From contig MU833076.1 in the NCBI GenBank assembly GCA_029204225.1, positions 1 through 61,508 on the forward strand: 61,508 bases of DNA. Reading direction: 5' to 3'. The translations under genes and the position numbers were made by a program. The DNA is from Diphasiastrum complanatum. Its lineage: Eukaryota; Streptophyta; Lycopodiopsida; Lycopodiales; Lycopodiaceae. Every line of letters begins with the position of its first letter. Position 1 is the first letter of the stretch. Shown here one piece after another: positions 43,443 to 54,130 of the stretch. A model generated the notes under the pieces. It did not search any database. It saw only the letters and a list, made by a program, of their open reading frames with translations, and was not told where the DNA came from.

Positions 43443-43680
43443 CCAATATCGGATCCAAGCGCACTAGCTGAAGAGAAACCCGAGCAATCGTACATCCGCG
43501 CTCCAGATATTGTCTGTACCGATATCAGATCCAAGCGCACGAGCTAAAGTGAATTCCGAGTAGTTGTACATCCGCACTCCAGTCCGATATCGCATGCTCC
43601 AATATCGGATCCATGTGCGCAAGTTAAAGAGGATCCTGAGCAGCCGTACTTTTGCGCTCCATTCCGATATCAGGTATATA
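43443..43680 (+). repeat. Three tandem repeats of about 78 bp in the copia leader
   Basis: Units begin CCAATATCGGATCCAAGCGC (43443), CCGATATCAGATCCAAGCGC (43519) and CCAATATCGGATCCATGTGC (43599). Each continues with AGCTGAAG/AGCTAAAG/AGTTAAAG, then GTACATCCGC-like text, GCTCCA/ACTCCA and a closing GATAT. They lie just before the gag start. Confidence 0.85.
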
Positions 43681-43741
43681 ACCAAAAATTTACAGTTTTG
43701 TGGTGTGATAAAATTTGTGATCCAGACTCATCTATCCAGTA

Positions 43742-44588
43742 ATGGCAACTCTAAGCGAGAGTGTCCTTAATGAGTCAAGCAAATTGGAAGGTGCCAGCAA
43801 CTATGTAGTTTGGAAATTCAAACTGAAGAACATTTTGATGGAAAAAGAGCTATGGGAGATCGTGACAGGTGAAGAGACAAGGCCAATGATTGAAGAAGAT
43901 GGGTGCATTTGATAGGAGAAAACAGAAAGCCTAGAATGTCATCAACTTATCAGTTAGAGATGCAATTATTCCCTATATTTCAGATTCAGAAGGACCAAAA
44001 GAAACGTGGGATACATTGAAGGCAACAGTTTGAAATGACAAATACATCTCGAATACTATTTCTGAAGACAAAGTTGCATACATTGCGAATGGATGATGGT
44101 GCAACTATTGCCGATCACATACTGAAGATCAAAGAGATCCTTGATCAATTAGCAGCAGTTGGAGAGCGAGTACAAGATCGTGAGATCGTGCAACTGACAT
44201 TGAATAGTCTGAGTGAGTCACATCAGATGTTTGTGACGAGTATAGCCACAAGAGAAAATTTTCCAACCTATGAAGAACTAGGTGGATTGCTTTTGCAAGA
44301 AGAGCAACGTCAAGAGAACTTAAATCATCGTAACAGGAGCTATGCCAAGCTCTTGCAGTTAGAGGACGAGGTGGAAGATTTGGCCATGGAAGGTATCAAT
44401 TGAGAGGAGGAAACTCAGGCCAGGGATCATTTCAACAATTTCATGAGCAAGTCAATGATAATCCGAATCGAGGTAATTGGAATCAAGGCCGAGGTCAAGG
44501 ACGCGGCTATTCAAGACAAAATAAACCTGAAAATTGTAGGTACTGCAACAAACCTGGTCACTGGGAGCGTGAATGCTTCAAGAAATAG
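43742..44588 (+). pseudogene. Copia 3 gag
   Basis: The ATG at 43742 opens MATLSESVLNESSKLEGASN and then YVVWKFKLKNILMEKELWEI, the typical copia gag start. A stop near 43911 and a gap follow. The frame 44035-44403 has LFLKTKLHTLRMDDGATIAD and LTLNSLSESHQMFVTSI (UBN2-type capsid text). The frame 44400-44588 has CRYCNKPGHWEREC, a classical C-x2-C-x4-H-x4-C knuckle. At least two stops or shifts break it. Gag forms the particle and packages the RNA in live copies. Confidence 0.88.
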
Positions 44589-45247
44589 AAGGAGATGGAA
44601 CAAAGAAAAGACAAATGGCAAGCGGGAAATTATGTTGATCAGCATCAATTTGATGACTATTATTATGCAGACAATTATACTGATCAACATCAATACGATG
44701 ATGATCAATATGAAGATGATACAGGTGAGAGTTCAAAATTGTTCATTATAGCATTAATGACAAGTGATGAAGCCAAGGATACCTGGTACATTGATAGTGG
44801 TGCATCCAAGCACATGACTTCAAGGAAAGAGTGGTTTTCCGAACTCAAGGAAATTGACAATGGTGATGAAGTTGGACAAGCTGATGGCAAATTGCTATCT
44901 GTTAAAGGAGTTGGAGTGATACCAGTGAAGTTAGCCAGTGGGAAGATAAAGCAGATAAGCAATGTGCAATATGTACCTGGCTTAGCTAACAATCTACTAT
45001 CTGTTGGGACGATGGCTGATCAACAACTCAAAGTTGAGTTTGATAGTGACAAATGTCTTGTCAAAGACATCAAGAATCACTACAAAGTGATTGCTACAGG
45101 AGCTAGAGTCAACGGTAATCGACTCTACAAATTGAATGCGAGATCTTTTACTCAAGCTATGGTAAGCACTGTTGATAGTCGAAGTGATCTTTGGCATCAA
45201 AGGTTTGGTCATATCAGTGCTCAAAGCTTGCAAATCCTTAAAAGAAA
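44589..45247 (+). pseudogene. Copia 3 protease and GAG-pre-integrase region
   Basis: An open frame from 44595 carries DTWYIDSGASKHMTSRKEWF with the D-S-G-A-S active site, then LASGKIKQISNVQYVPGLAN and LLSVGTMADQQLKVEF, then SRSDLWHQRFGHISAQSLQI, the first half of the integrase zinc finger (H and H of HHCC). The similarity ends at KRKK (about 45247). The frame stays open to 45317 into unrelated sequence. The protease itself looks intact. Confidence 0.88.
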
Positions 45248-45870
45248 AAAATGCAAATCTTCACCAGAACTCTCGCAGAGCCCTCTGAAGTTCCATCTCA
45301 GTGAGACTAGGACATAGAGAAGCTTGCGAGAGTTAGTTTGATGTCTAAGTGCCTGTGCGAGAGTTCCCAGTGAAAAAAAGACGAGAAAGTACCAAAGAAC
45401 CCTCGCAGACACTAACATTTTCAGTTCCAGTGGGCAAGAACTCTCGTAGAGGTTTATGAAGTTTCATCTCAGTGAGACAAGGATACAGAAGAGCTTGTGA
45501 GAGCTAGTTTGATTCTAGTGAGCAGAAAATTGGATTTAAGTGCTAAAAAATCACTAAAAAGGTGAAGATCCAGCAAATCCTTCCAATAAGAACTCTCGCA
45601 GACCATCTCAATCGATTCAAAATGTCCATCAATGATGAAGCCTACGAGAGTTAGTATAGAGATTTGGTGAAGATCAAGCCGAAATAGTGGTTCTGGACCC
45701 TCGCATATATTGAAATTTTCACTTAGTGCAAGAGTTAACTCTTGTAGAGAATTCCATAGTGAGATCTGACCCAGATTCAGCTACTGTGATCCTTGTGAGA
45801 GTTACTTCTCGAAGATCTGAGAGATATCAAGCTTTTTATCTGAAAAAGTGTCCTTGATAGAACCTATAGT
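45248..45870. repeat. Stretch rich in AACTCTCGCA motifs in both orientations
   Basis: AACTCTCGCA-like decamers and their reverse complements alternate: 45269, 45324, 45356, 45399, 45439, 45496, 45591, 45643, 45697, 45728, 45793. More occur at 48683-48795. The two stretches flank a gypsy pol, so they may be parts of its LTRs, but direct LTR alignment is not clear by eye. Confidence 0.6.
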
Positions 45871-46360
45871 TTTTTAGACGGCTTCAGCGGTTACAATCAG
45901 GTGAAGATAGCATCCCAAGACTAGCATAAGACAACATTTGCCACGGAATGGGGAACCTATGCCTATAAGGTGATGCCATTCGAACTTTGCAATGCCCCAA
46001 GCACTTTCCAACGAGTCATGCAGCGGCATTCAAAGAGTATTTGCAAAAAAATTTGAAAATTTTTCTGGACGATATGTGCGTGCATGGACCAGACTCAGAA
46101 CACTTATCCAATATGGAGAAGGTGCTACAAAAATGTTGCAATTTTCAGATCTCCTTAAATCCAGAAAAATGTCAATTTTGGATCATACATGGCTTGATTC
46201 TCGGCCATATAGTATCGAGACACGGGATCGCCATAGACCTATCAAAAATCAAAATCATTGTTGATCTACCACCACCAGGGACGATCTGCGAAGTCTACAT
46301 CTTCATGGGTCATGCTAATTATTATAGGATCTTCATTCTGAATTTGCGGAGTTAGCCTGA
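45871..46360 (+). pseudogene. Ty3/gypsy reverse transcriptase, 5'-truncated (plus)
   Basis: It begins abruptly at the LDGFSGYNQVKI-like block (about 45878), followed by TTFATEWGTYAYKVMPFELC, then a shift and LKIFLDDMCVHG (catalytic Asp pair in an FLDD context), ISLNPEKCQFW and LGHIVSRHGIAIDLSKI. The fingers of the domain are missing and several shifts occur. Gag and protease of this element are absent from the sequence upstream. Confidence 0.85.
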
Positions 46361-46989
46361 CCAATTTACAAACTCACAACGGATCCACATTGGAACGAGA
46401 AAATCCTAAAGGCTTTCCAAAAGCTTAAAGATGCATTGGTTTCATCACCAATCTTACGTCCACCCAATTGGTCCATTGAGTTTCATGTGCATACGGACGC
46501 ATCGAAGTATGCAGTTGGAGCAGTCTTAACCCAACCAAGAAAATACAAAAAGAATTTTTTAATCCGATTTGCAAGCCGACAGCTCAATGATACAGAAATG
46601 AATTATTCAACCACAGAGCGGGAAGCACTGACGATGATCTATGTGGTTAAAAAGTTTCGGCACTACCTGATGGCCACACATTTTGCTTTTTATACAGACC
46701 ATCAACCCTTGCCCTATCTCGTTGACAAAACTTGCAACACTGGGAGAATCACCAAAAGGCTACTTCGCTGTTGGAGTTTGATTTTCGGATAGTAGTTCGC
46801 AAGGAAAAACAACACTACATGACAGATCATGTGTCCCAAATCAAGGGAAAGGAGGTTGCCACCCAACCCGACGATGAGCTGGCTGATGCTGCCTTATTTT
46901 ACGTAGACACAGTACCAGAATGGGCTGCCGACATTGTTGAATATCTAATGCGGGGCCAACCAGACAAATCGCTACCAAAGGCGGACTAG
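46361..46989 (+). pseudogene. Ty3/gypsy RNase H (plus)
   Basis: The frame 46436-46792 has FHVHTDASKYAVGAVLTQ (catalytic Asp), NYSTTEREALTMIYVVKKFR (Glu) and HFAFYTDHQPLPYL (Asp). The frame 46732-46989 continues with ATSLLEFDFRIVVRKEKQH and MTDHVSQIKG, the tether text before integrase. A shift near 46750 separates them. The catalytic residues are all present. Confidence 0.85.
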
Positions 46990-48071
46990 CGGAAATTCAT
47001 CTTGAAAGCTAGACCTTATCAGCTGATTGCCAGCCAATTATACCAAAGAGTACCAGATGGGATTCTTCGACGTTGTATTCTTCCTCATGAGACCACCCAG
47101 ATCATTTCGCTTTCTCATAAAGGCATGAGTGGAGGCCATTTTGCAACATTACAGTTTGCAAGATCCTACAATCAGGATGTTGGTGGCCAACGATTCATAA
47201 GGGCACGGAGGAATACATGAGGAAGCGTGATGTGTGCCAAAGGGCAAGAAGACCAACGAGATTGAATTATGACCTACTGCCCCCAGTCTTAGCCCAAGCA
47301 CCATTCGAAAAGTGAAGATTGGATTACATCGGTCCAATTCACCCTGTAGCAAGAAGCACTCAGGTTCGATACATAATCGTAGCCACGAACTATCTCACCA
47401 AGTGGGTCGAAGCCAAGGTAGTAAGAGTAGTTGATGCTAGGACAACTGCCAACTTCCTTTATGAAAATATCATTGTGTGCTTTGGATGCCCGGTGGAGAT
47501 AGTCAGCAATCGCGGAAGTTATTTCATCAATGAGACCATTAAGGTCCTGTTGGAGGAATTCTTCGTGATCCATAGAACCAGTACGTCTTATTATCATCGT
47601 GGTAATGAGCAAGCAGAATCATCCAATAAGATCTTGTGTAGTGTGCTCACAAAAACAGTTGAAGCTAGCAGATCAGATTGGGAACATAAGTTGCATGCTG
47701 CTCTGTGGGTATTCAGGACAACATATAAGGGAAGCACTGATCAAACATCCTTCCAATTGGTATATGGTCAGGATGTTGTAATGCCAGTAGAGTTTTTAGT
47801 CCTTTCATTAAGGATTGCTACAACGCAATGCCTAAATGAATCCAAATCTCTACAACTATGCCACGAAGCTCTGCACGAAGTTTGTGAAACACGCTTACTA
47901 GTTGTGCATGCACTGGCAGCTGAAAAGGAAAGACGCAAAGCATGGCATGATCGCAGGTTACAAAAGAAGGATCTTCATTCCGGAGATCTAGTCCCGATGC
48001 ATAAAACCAAGGGATCAAGGAAAATTGAAATTCATAGGCGAAGGTCCTTATCGGATCAAAGAAATTTTTAA
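46990..48071 (+). pseudogene. Ty3/gypsy integrase (plus)
   Basis: The N-terminal zinc-binding text (QLYQRVPDGILRRCILPHET, then HKGMSGGHFATLQ) lies at 47002-47220. The core, 47319-48071, has MDYIGPIHPV (first Asp), YIIVATNYLTKWVEAKVVRV, EIVSNRGSYFINETI where the second catalytic Asp of VSDRG is Asn, and YYHRGNEQAESSNKIL with Glu. The C-terminal helix text RLLVVHALAAEKERRKAWHD follows. The Asp-to-Asn change (GAT or GAC to AAT) should abolish catalysis. Confidence 0.85.
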
Positions 48072-48895
48072 TCATGGAGCCATGAATCTGGAGAAGTTAG
48101 ATGGGACACCGTTCGACACACCCATCGACGGTAGCCGGTTGCACAAGTACTGGCCACCGCAGTGAGATAGATCCAAGTTGGTGGTGGCATGTGACAAAAA
48201 GCTATTTTGCTAGGCCATCACAACTAGATCTAGGAAGATCAAGCCAAGTCAAGCTAAATCCATCAAGATTCAGCCAGATTTGGAAAGATCGAGAAAATCC
48301 ATCAGGATCCAAGAGGGATCTAGATCCAGATGGGATCAAAAGGAAGCAGATCATCATGTTATGCCAATAAGTCCCCCAACTTTGCAGATCAGAGACCTCG
48401 ATCTCAGTAACTATGGCAAATTAAGGGCAGAATTCACCCAAAACTGATGGATTTGCTACCAAATATCTATCAGAACTTCCAGAGAACTACCAACAGTCAG
48501 ATCTAACATGGATGAAGCAGATTACTAGTTTACGAAAAGTTAAAAATCAGAAAATCTCAAAATCTCATCAAAAAACACTCTAAAAGAATATTTTTTTTCA
48601 TAATTTTTGGAGATCCCCTGGGAGATAGCTCTTGAAACTTGGACAGTCACTAGATCTGACCAGATGCATCCATGAAGATCTCTACGAGAGTTCCCGATGG
48701 AGAAATCATCATTTTTGAGTGTATGCGAGGGTTCTCAGAAGCTGAATTTTCATAACCTTCGCAGAGCATCAAGATCATCCTACCAACCTTCGCAAGGTGC
48801 ATCAATGGAACCAGAGTAGTGAAATTAGCCTGCCTACATGGTCTGATCTTGAAAATCAAACCACAACCAGAGTGGCGCCAACAACTCTTTGAATG
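48072..48895 (+). other. 3' non-coding region of the gypsy element
   Basis: No gene is supported. It contains purine-rich AGATC-rich text (48200-48360), and near its end the AACTCTCGCA-like motifs noted above. TGGCGCCAACAACTC at 48873 looks like a primer site but lies in an open reading frame. Confidence 0.5.
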
Positions 48896-49527
48896 AGACC
48901 CTGTGGCCATCAGGGCCTATGTGACAAGTCCGCAACAACTACGGGTGAACGCGCACTTCCTGCCATGCACACGTCGATTCAAATGGGCGAAATGCGACAC
49001 CCCTCTGGACAAGATCACGATTCAAAATTTCAATTGGCCAAGAGTTCCATCAGAGCATGGTTGGGATGCGGATGTAGACGCCCGAAGGGCTCTCACCATA
49101 TTTGCCAATAAATATTTCAACTGCCCTGATCCAACAGTCCACACGGCAGCCACTTACGCCTGGGATTTAGAGCATTTAATAAGAATTAAAACCAAGTGGG
49201 ACAATTTTCTTCCCCCCGTATTCTTTGATCCCAATAAGGCGCTCGTCTCTAACAAAGTCAAAGATCAGCTGCTAGTTGCTCGAGTTTATTACCGAGCTGC
49301 ATTCCTTGGCAATCCCTAGACATGCAAATTCCAAGTGTGGGTTGACCAAGACTGGCTGACAGGAGTCCACAAGTCCTTTCACAAGCCCAAGGACATGAAG
49401 AAACTGGACCGCATCAATTTCATGGAAGACGTCATGGGCTATCTGATCCACCAGAGGCAGGCCAAGAATACCTTTTACTAAACTGATAGAGTGCCGAGGG
49501 ACCGACACTACTTCAGGCCGTGGGTCC
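48896..49527 (+). pseudogene. Unrecognised protein-coding-like frame
   Basis: A frame of 138 codons (48903-49319) and, after a TAG, a further 53 or so codons in the same frame read like a real soluble protein: FKWAKCDTPLDKITIQNFNW, WDADVDARRALTIFANKYFN, YAWDLEHLIRIKTKWDNFLP, then FQVWVDQDWLTGVHKSFHKP. Composition is balanced and GC is higher than in the flanks. I do not recognise the family. It follows LTR-like sequence and is cut by a family A LTR at 49528, so it may be an element gag, an extra element ORF or a captured host gene piece. Confidence 0.5.
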
Positions 49528-50286
49528 TGTTGGGGGTATTCCCGACGAATTGCAAATAAATAATATTAGCCAATAAAATGTGTTGCGAGGGCATGGCATC
49601 CTGCACGTATAAGCCCATGGCCCAGTGAGCATGCAACTTAAGTTGTAAATAGTATAATAGACTTGGGCCCTTTGTAATTAAAATAAAACTTGAGGCCCAA
49701 AGTCAATTTTAAATTAGAGTCTACTTTTTTAGAGTTGGGTCCAATTTTGGACTCACATGAATCTTGTGATCTCCAATGTACTTTTTGTGGACCCTTGGAT
49801 CAAGTTGGGTCCAAGATGAATGGATAGGATCAATGTAAATATTAGCCAATAGCTGTACTCTATTTCCATGCTTAATGAGGAGGAAACTCGAAGCATCCTC
49901 ATTTGCTATTCACTACTTGCTAATGCTTTTGATTGTGTTTTCTATTGCTATCTATTTTCATGTTATTGGTTGTCTTAGTTTATGTTTCTCCATTAGCAAG
50001 CATAAGGAGCATTTGAGCTAACCTCCACCCTCACTCTCTATCTCTCTCTTTCTCTCTTCTCTCCTCTCAATCTCTTCTAATCTTCCCTTCCCATTCACCT
50101 ACAATCATGATGAAGGTAGTTTAGAGGAGTAGAGTTAGTGGAAGTAGTGTTAGTGGTGGTAGAGTTAGATTAAAAGCAGGGAACTAACTAAAAGTAGCAT
50201 CCATGCATAGTTAGGTACCTATTTAGTGAACTAACCCTTGTTGACAGGCGGGAGGTCTACTACAACAGCGGGTTGAAGACCCTACA
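49528..50286 (+). repeat. LTR family A (plus)
   Basis: TGTTGGGGGTATTCCCG to GAAGACCCTACA, 759 bp, matching the reverse of 59403-60266. A pyrimidine stretch (50036-50080) corresponds to the GA microsatellite of the other copy. No flanking duplication is apparent (GGTCC at left, GTTGT at right). Confidence 0.85.
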
Positions 50287-51070
50287 GTTGTGACTTATAA
50301 GAAATACGTTTCAACAACAATATCCATAAGTAAGATTATATTGTTGATTTTTCACAACTAGCTCAGAAGTAACACTTCTGACTCGGTCAGCTATATCGAA
50401 TTTAAAATATATTTAAATGTCTAGGTGTGGTACCAAAACACCACATTTAATTTGATTCTAAATCACTTCTAGGTTAATAAGCCATTCTCAATGAGAAATT
50501 ACTAACCCAGTGAGAAATTGTCTTAAACACAATTCTCATCGATATGTCTATGTACCAACAACTAGTTTATGCATGCAAATAAACTTAGTTCACAGATGAG
50601 AAGTTACCAATATAAAGTCCTAGACCAAGGATCCTATTCTAGGCATGCCAATCACAAGCAACACAAGAGAACCTGATGGTGGTCAAACCAACCCAACCAA
50701 ATCTAGATCGAACGGATATAGCTCCCAAGCTATAGATCAATCAAAATGAGGAATGAGGCATCACACCAGTAGCATCCAGCCACCAGTCATGCTATCAAGC
50801 ATACACTAGTGAGAGCCCAATAGGTATACTTATACCCTCCAAGGTCCATGCATGTTGGAGGGGGTTTCGAGGATCAGACACCCTTGTTTGTTGATAATTT
50901 TGACCTCTAAGCAAGTGGATAGGTTTCTAACACTGTAAATATGGATCCGTTGGAGGGTTCTAGCACTGAGATACTGAGAATTGGCAGCCAAGGTTGACGC
51001 CATGGAGATAGTGCTACATCAAATTCTCGAATAATTGAAGTTGACCAAATCCCCACATGATTAATCCAAG
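50287..51070 (+). other. Leader-like region after the family A LTR
   Basis: No gene is supported and no canonical primer site follows the LTR directly. The region leads to the gag remnant. Confidence 0.45.
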
Positions 51071-51600
51071 AGAGTTAGTGGAATGGCTACGGTGGCCGTT
51101 GAACCTGTGACAGTTGAAAAAGAAGTCGAACATCCATCGAAGATGCGAAAATTAACCACAATCAAGGATTTGAAACCGTCGAAATACATAGGAGCAGTTG
51201 CTGTGCGGAATACTGATGCATTGGAAAACTAGATACAAAAGTCGGAAAAGGCTTTTCAAATGTGTAGCATTTAGGATGATGATCAAAAGATCGCCGATGC
51301 CACATATTGATACAAGAGACAACACAACACTGGTGGCGCGAAATTGAGAAGGATAATCTACTGCCTACAACTTGGGAAGAGTTCAAGCATATGTTCACAA
51401 AGAACTAGGTGCCGTTGGACGAGAAAAAACAAGCGATGCAAGCATGGACAAGTCTCAAACAAGGCAATGTGTCCATACAAGAGTATAAAAAAAGGCCAAG
51501 GAGTCTGAGACACCCACTACAAGAAGATTTCAGCCCTGGGGTAAAAGAAAGTTTAAAAAATAGAAAGGTCAATCCTCGCAAGAGCAAATTCAGAGTGCTA
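51071..51600 (+). pseudogene. Ty3/gypsy gag remnant
   Basis: Broken plus-strand frames carry MRKLTTIKDLKPSKYIGA, QHWWREIEKDNLLPTTWEEF and DEKKQAMQAWTSLKQGNVSI followed by QEYKKRPRSLR. This is the Retrotrans_gag pattern (WW at the end of one helix, then TWEEF, then the SLKQ...YxxRF helix). Several stops separate the pieces. Confidence 0.75.
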
Positions 51601-52063
51601 AAAAGAGTAAAGGTGCAGGTGCCTCAAAAGGCAAAGGGCACGCATTTCTTAACTGCCGTCATTGATAATTTGCTACACCATTACCTTGTAGTTCACCGAA
51701 AAAGTACTCCGTACTATCCTAGGTGTAATGGCTAGGCCGAGTCCACTAACAAGACGATCTGTAAGATATTGACAAAGATAGTAGAGACCAGTCGTTCCGA
51801 TTGAGAGACGAAACTCTTCTCAACTATTTGGGCTTACCGCACTACTTCGAAGAAATCCACAGGATGGGTTACCCCATTCCATCTAGTGTATGGTCAAGAG
51901 GCGGTAATGTCTGTCGAATTCGTAGTCCCTTCTCTAAGAGTCATGGAAGCCTTCTCTATAGATCTCTGTGAAAAAGCTACAATTGAGCGACAAGTAAAGA
52001 CCAGGCTATTTACGTTAGCCCAGTTATGCGAAACTAGACTCATATCCTACCATGCACAACTAA
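51601..52063 (+). pseudogene. Ty3/gypsy integrase C-terminal part
   Basis: After an abrupt join near 51630 the text becomes THFLTAVIDNLLHHYLVVHR and STPYYPRCNG, then AESTNKTICKILTKIVETSR with the catalytic Glu context (usually GQAExxNK), and [20 protein letters not shown]. Protease, RT and RNase H have been deleted between gag and this piece. Stops interrupt it. Confidence 0.8.
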
Positions 52064-52342
52064 AATCTATGGTGTAGGAAGAAACTCACCCCACCTACCA
52101 CCATTTGACTTTTGACTAATCTCAAAAACTTAGCAACTTAGACTTAATTTGAACTTTGGCCTCTAATATTATTTTTAATTACATGGCCAAAGTCTAGTTT
52201 ATTCCAAAAAAATTATTTACAAGTGCTCATTGGGCCATGGGCTTATGCATACAGGATGCCACGACCCTCGCATCTGATTTCTACTAATTTTGCATCTTAT
52301 TTATTTACACCCATGATGGGAATACCCCCAACAACAAAGTCA
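52064..52342 (-). repeat. LTR family A fragment (minus)
   Basis: It matches 59995-60266 closely and ends ATACCCCCAACA on the plus strand. The remainder of the LTR is missing. It faces the opposite way to the LTR at 49528-50286. Confidence 0.8.
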
Positions 52343-52680
52343 ACACAAAATTATTATGGAAACAAATGTTAACAAGCTCAATAGATTAAAGGTACGACAA
52401 ACAAAGTACAATGACATTAGGGCTTACACAAAGCAGTGCATTCCTCCAAAACTTTGTTTGTTGTTTCTAGCAAATACTCAAACCATATTTCTTTGGCGCC
52501 CACACTCTAAAATCTTTGTTGCTTCTTGGAATCTCAAATTGTCCACTCATTGGCCCCGTACACCATTTAAACGATTTTCATTTTTTCACTCGAAAGAGTT
52601 GAGTAGCACAAGTGATGCAACTTCTCCAATCCTATGTTTATTCCCATGCTAGTCTTTTTGGTGCTTGTAACCAAGGTACA
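52343..52680. other. Spacer, nothing recognised
   Basis: A 98-codon open frame on the plus strand (52356-52652) has no known motif, and I do not call it a gene. Confidence 0.4.
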
Positions 52681-53830
52681 TCGTAAACAGTAACAATAAA
52701 GTTTATCATTGATTTCTAACACTCTCCCTCAATGATAAAATTACATTCTTCTATTCCTAATAGAGTGCGAAATTTTTCAAATTTACATCTACATAATGAA
52801 TTAGTAAAAATATCTACCACTTGATCTTCAAAGTTACAAAAAACAAGATCAATGGCTCCATAAAAAATTTTCTCTAGAACAAAGTGATAATGTATTTCGA
52901 TGTGCTTGGTTCGGACATGTAAAACTGGATTTTTGGCAAGGTGAATGCAGTTTTGTTGTCGCAAGATATAATAGTCGCATCCACCTATGGTTGACCTAAA
53001 TCCAAAAGCAATCTTCGTAACCATATCGCTTCTTGTGTAGCATTGTTGAGTGCACGATATTCAGCTTCCGTCGAAGATAAGGCTATTGTAGGTTTGGTTT
53101 TGTTGCTCCATGAAACTGTAGTTGTACCATAACTAGATGTATGAACACTGGTAGATCTTTTGTCATCAATATTACCTTCCCAATCGGCATCTATGTAACC
53201 TACCAACATTGGCGCTTCAGGTTGATCATAGTTCAAACCAAAATTCAATGTCCCTCGAATGTACCTAAGAATACATTTAGCAGACTTCCAGTGTGCTTGA
53301 CTAGGATCTTGCATAAATTGACTGACAACACCAACATCATAAGAAATATCGGGTCGCATGTGTGTCAAATAAATCAAACTACCCACCAGCTGCCTGTACA
53401 AATAAGCATCCACTTTTTCAGATTCATCATATGTAGTAAGCTTCATGTTGACATCCATAGATGTGTTCAAAGGCTTAAAATCCTGGATATTAAACTTATA
53501 AAACATATCTCGTGCATATTTGCTTTGTGTAAGAAAGACAACGTCTTTTGCCATATTTCAATGCCAAGACAATAGTGTACAATCCTAGATCGCTCATGTC
53601 AAAAGCATTGGAAAGATATGATTTGATTTCATCAATAAAGCTCATCCACATACAAAAAAATGAACACTAGATCCAAATATTGTCTAAGAATGTAAAGATT
53701 AGGATCATTATTACTCTTTACAATTCCCCTTCGCTTGAAGTGTTCATCAATGCAAGAGTAATACGCTCATGATCAATGCACATTATAGGTATACGATCTA
53801 ATGGTGGGCATTATCAAGCACCTAGTGCAC
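52681..53830 (-). mobile_element. Copia 3 family, 3' end fragment (minus)
   Basis: The last 41 bp of the LTR (52681-52721, ending GATTTCTAACA) are followed by the purine tract (minus strand TTGAGGGAGAG) and then RNase H and part of RT. It parallels 60479-61508. The rest of pol is missing. Confidence 0.82.
52716..53575 (-). pseudogene. Copia RNase H with RT thumb
   Basis: The frame 53554-52985 has VFLTQSKYARDMFYKFNIQD (RT thumb), YRQLVGSLIYLTHMRPDISY, ILRYIRGTLNFGLNYD, VGYIDADWEGNIDDKRSTSV (catalytic Asp), TVSWSNKTKPTIALSSTEAE with Glu and AIWLRRLLLDL. The frame 53024-52716 continues with QQNCIHLAKNPVLHVRTKHI and HYHFVLEKI. A frameshift near 53000 separates them. The first frame is long and little decayed. 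Confidence 0.88.
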
Positions 53831-53891
53831 CAAGATGTACTGTGATCTCTATATAAAGGAAGGTGACACAACCCTAAATTTTACTCTTCTT

Positions 53892-53960
<69 letters not shown>

Positions 53961-54130
53961 TCATCTCTCTACTGTGACTTGATTTGACTTGGATGAGGCA
54001 TGGTTTTTATATTGACTTAATTACTCTATTTTTTTCACAAAAATAGCTTTTTTTTTTTGACATAATTACGTGAAAAAGCTTATTAACATCAACCAAAAGT
54101 GACCTTTTGGTGACGCTTGGACCGGTTTGG
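53831..54130 (+). promoter_or_regulatory. TATA-like box followed by a CT microsatellite
   Basis: TATATAAA at 53850-53857 is followed 36 bp later by an uninterrupted CT run (53893-53957, about 32 repeats). This arrangement resembles a plant promoter with a pyrimidine-rich leader, or U3/R of an LTR, but no gene or LTR partner is visible downstream. Confidence 0.4.

Larger units (their letters stand above)
42656..45247 (+). mobile_element. Ty1/copia element 3, 5' half
   Basis: It has a 249-bp LTR (42656-42904), an initiator tRNA-Met primer site, a long leader with tandem repeats, gag, protease and the GAG-pre-integrase block, and then stops at about 45247 where unrelated sequence begins. The LTR family is the same as in the minus-strand fragments at 52681 and 60479. 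Integrase core, RT, RNase H and 3' LTR are absent. Confidence 0.88.

Noticed and set aside
48873-48887. TGGCGCCAACAACTC as a primer-binding site
   Set aside because: It lies in a reading frame that seems to continue on both sides (EWRQQLFE), and no LTR end with CA precedes it directly.
52356-52652. A 98-codon plus-strand frame between LTR fragments
   Set aside because: No motif, no promoter and no copy seen elsewhere in the window; it is likely open by chance.
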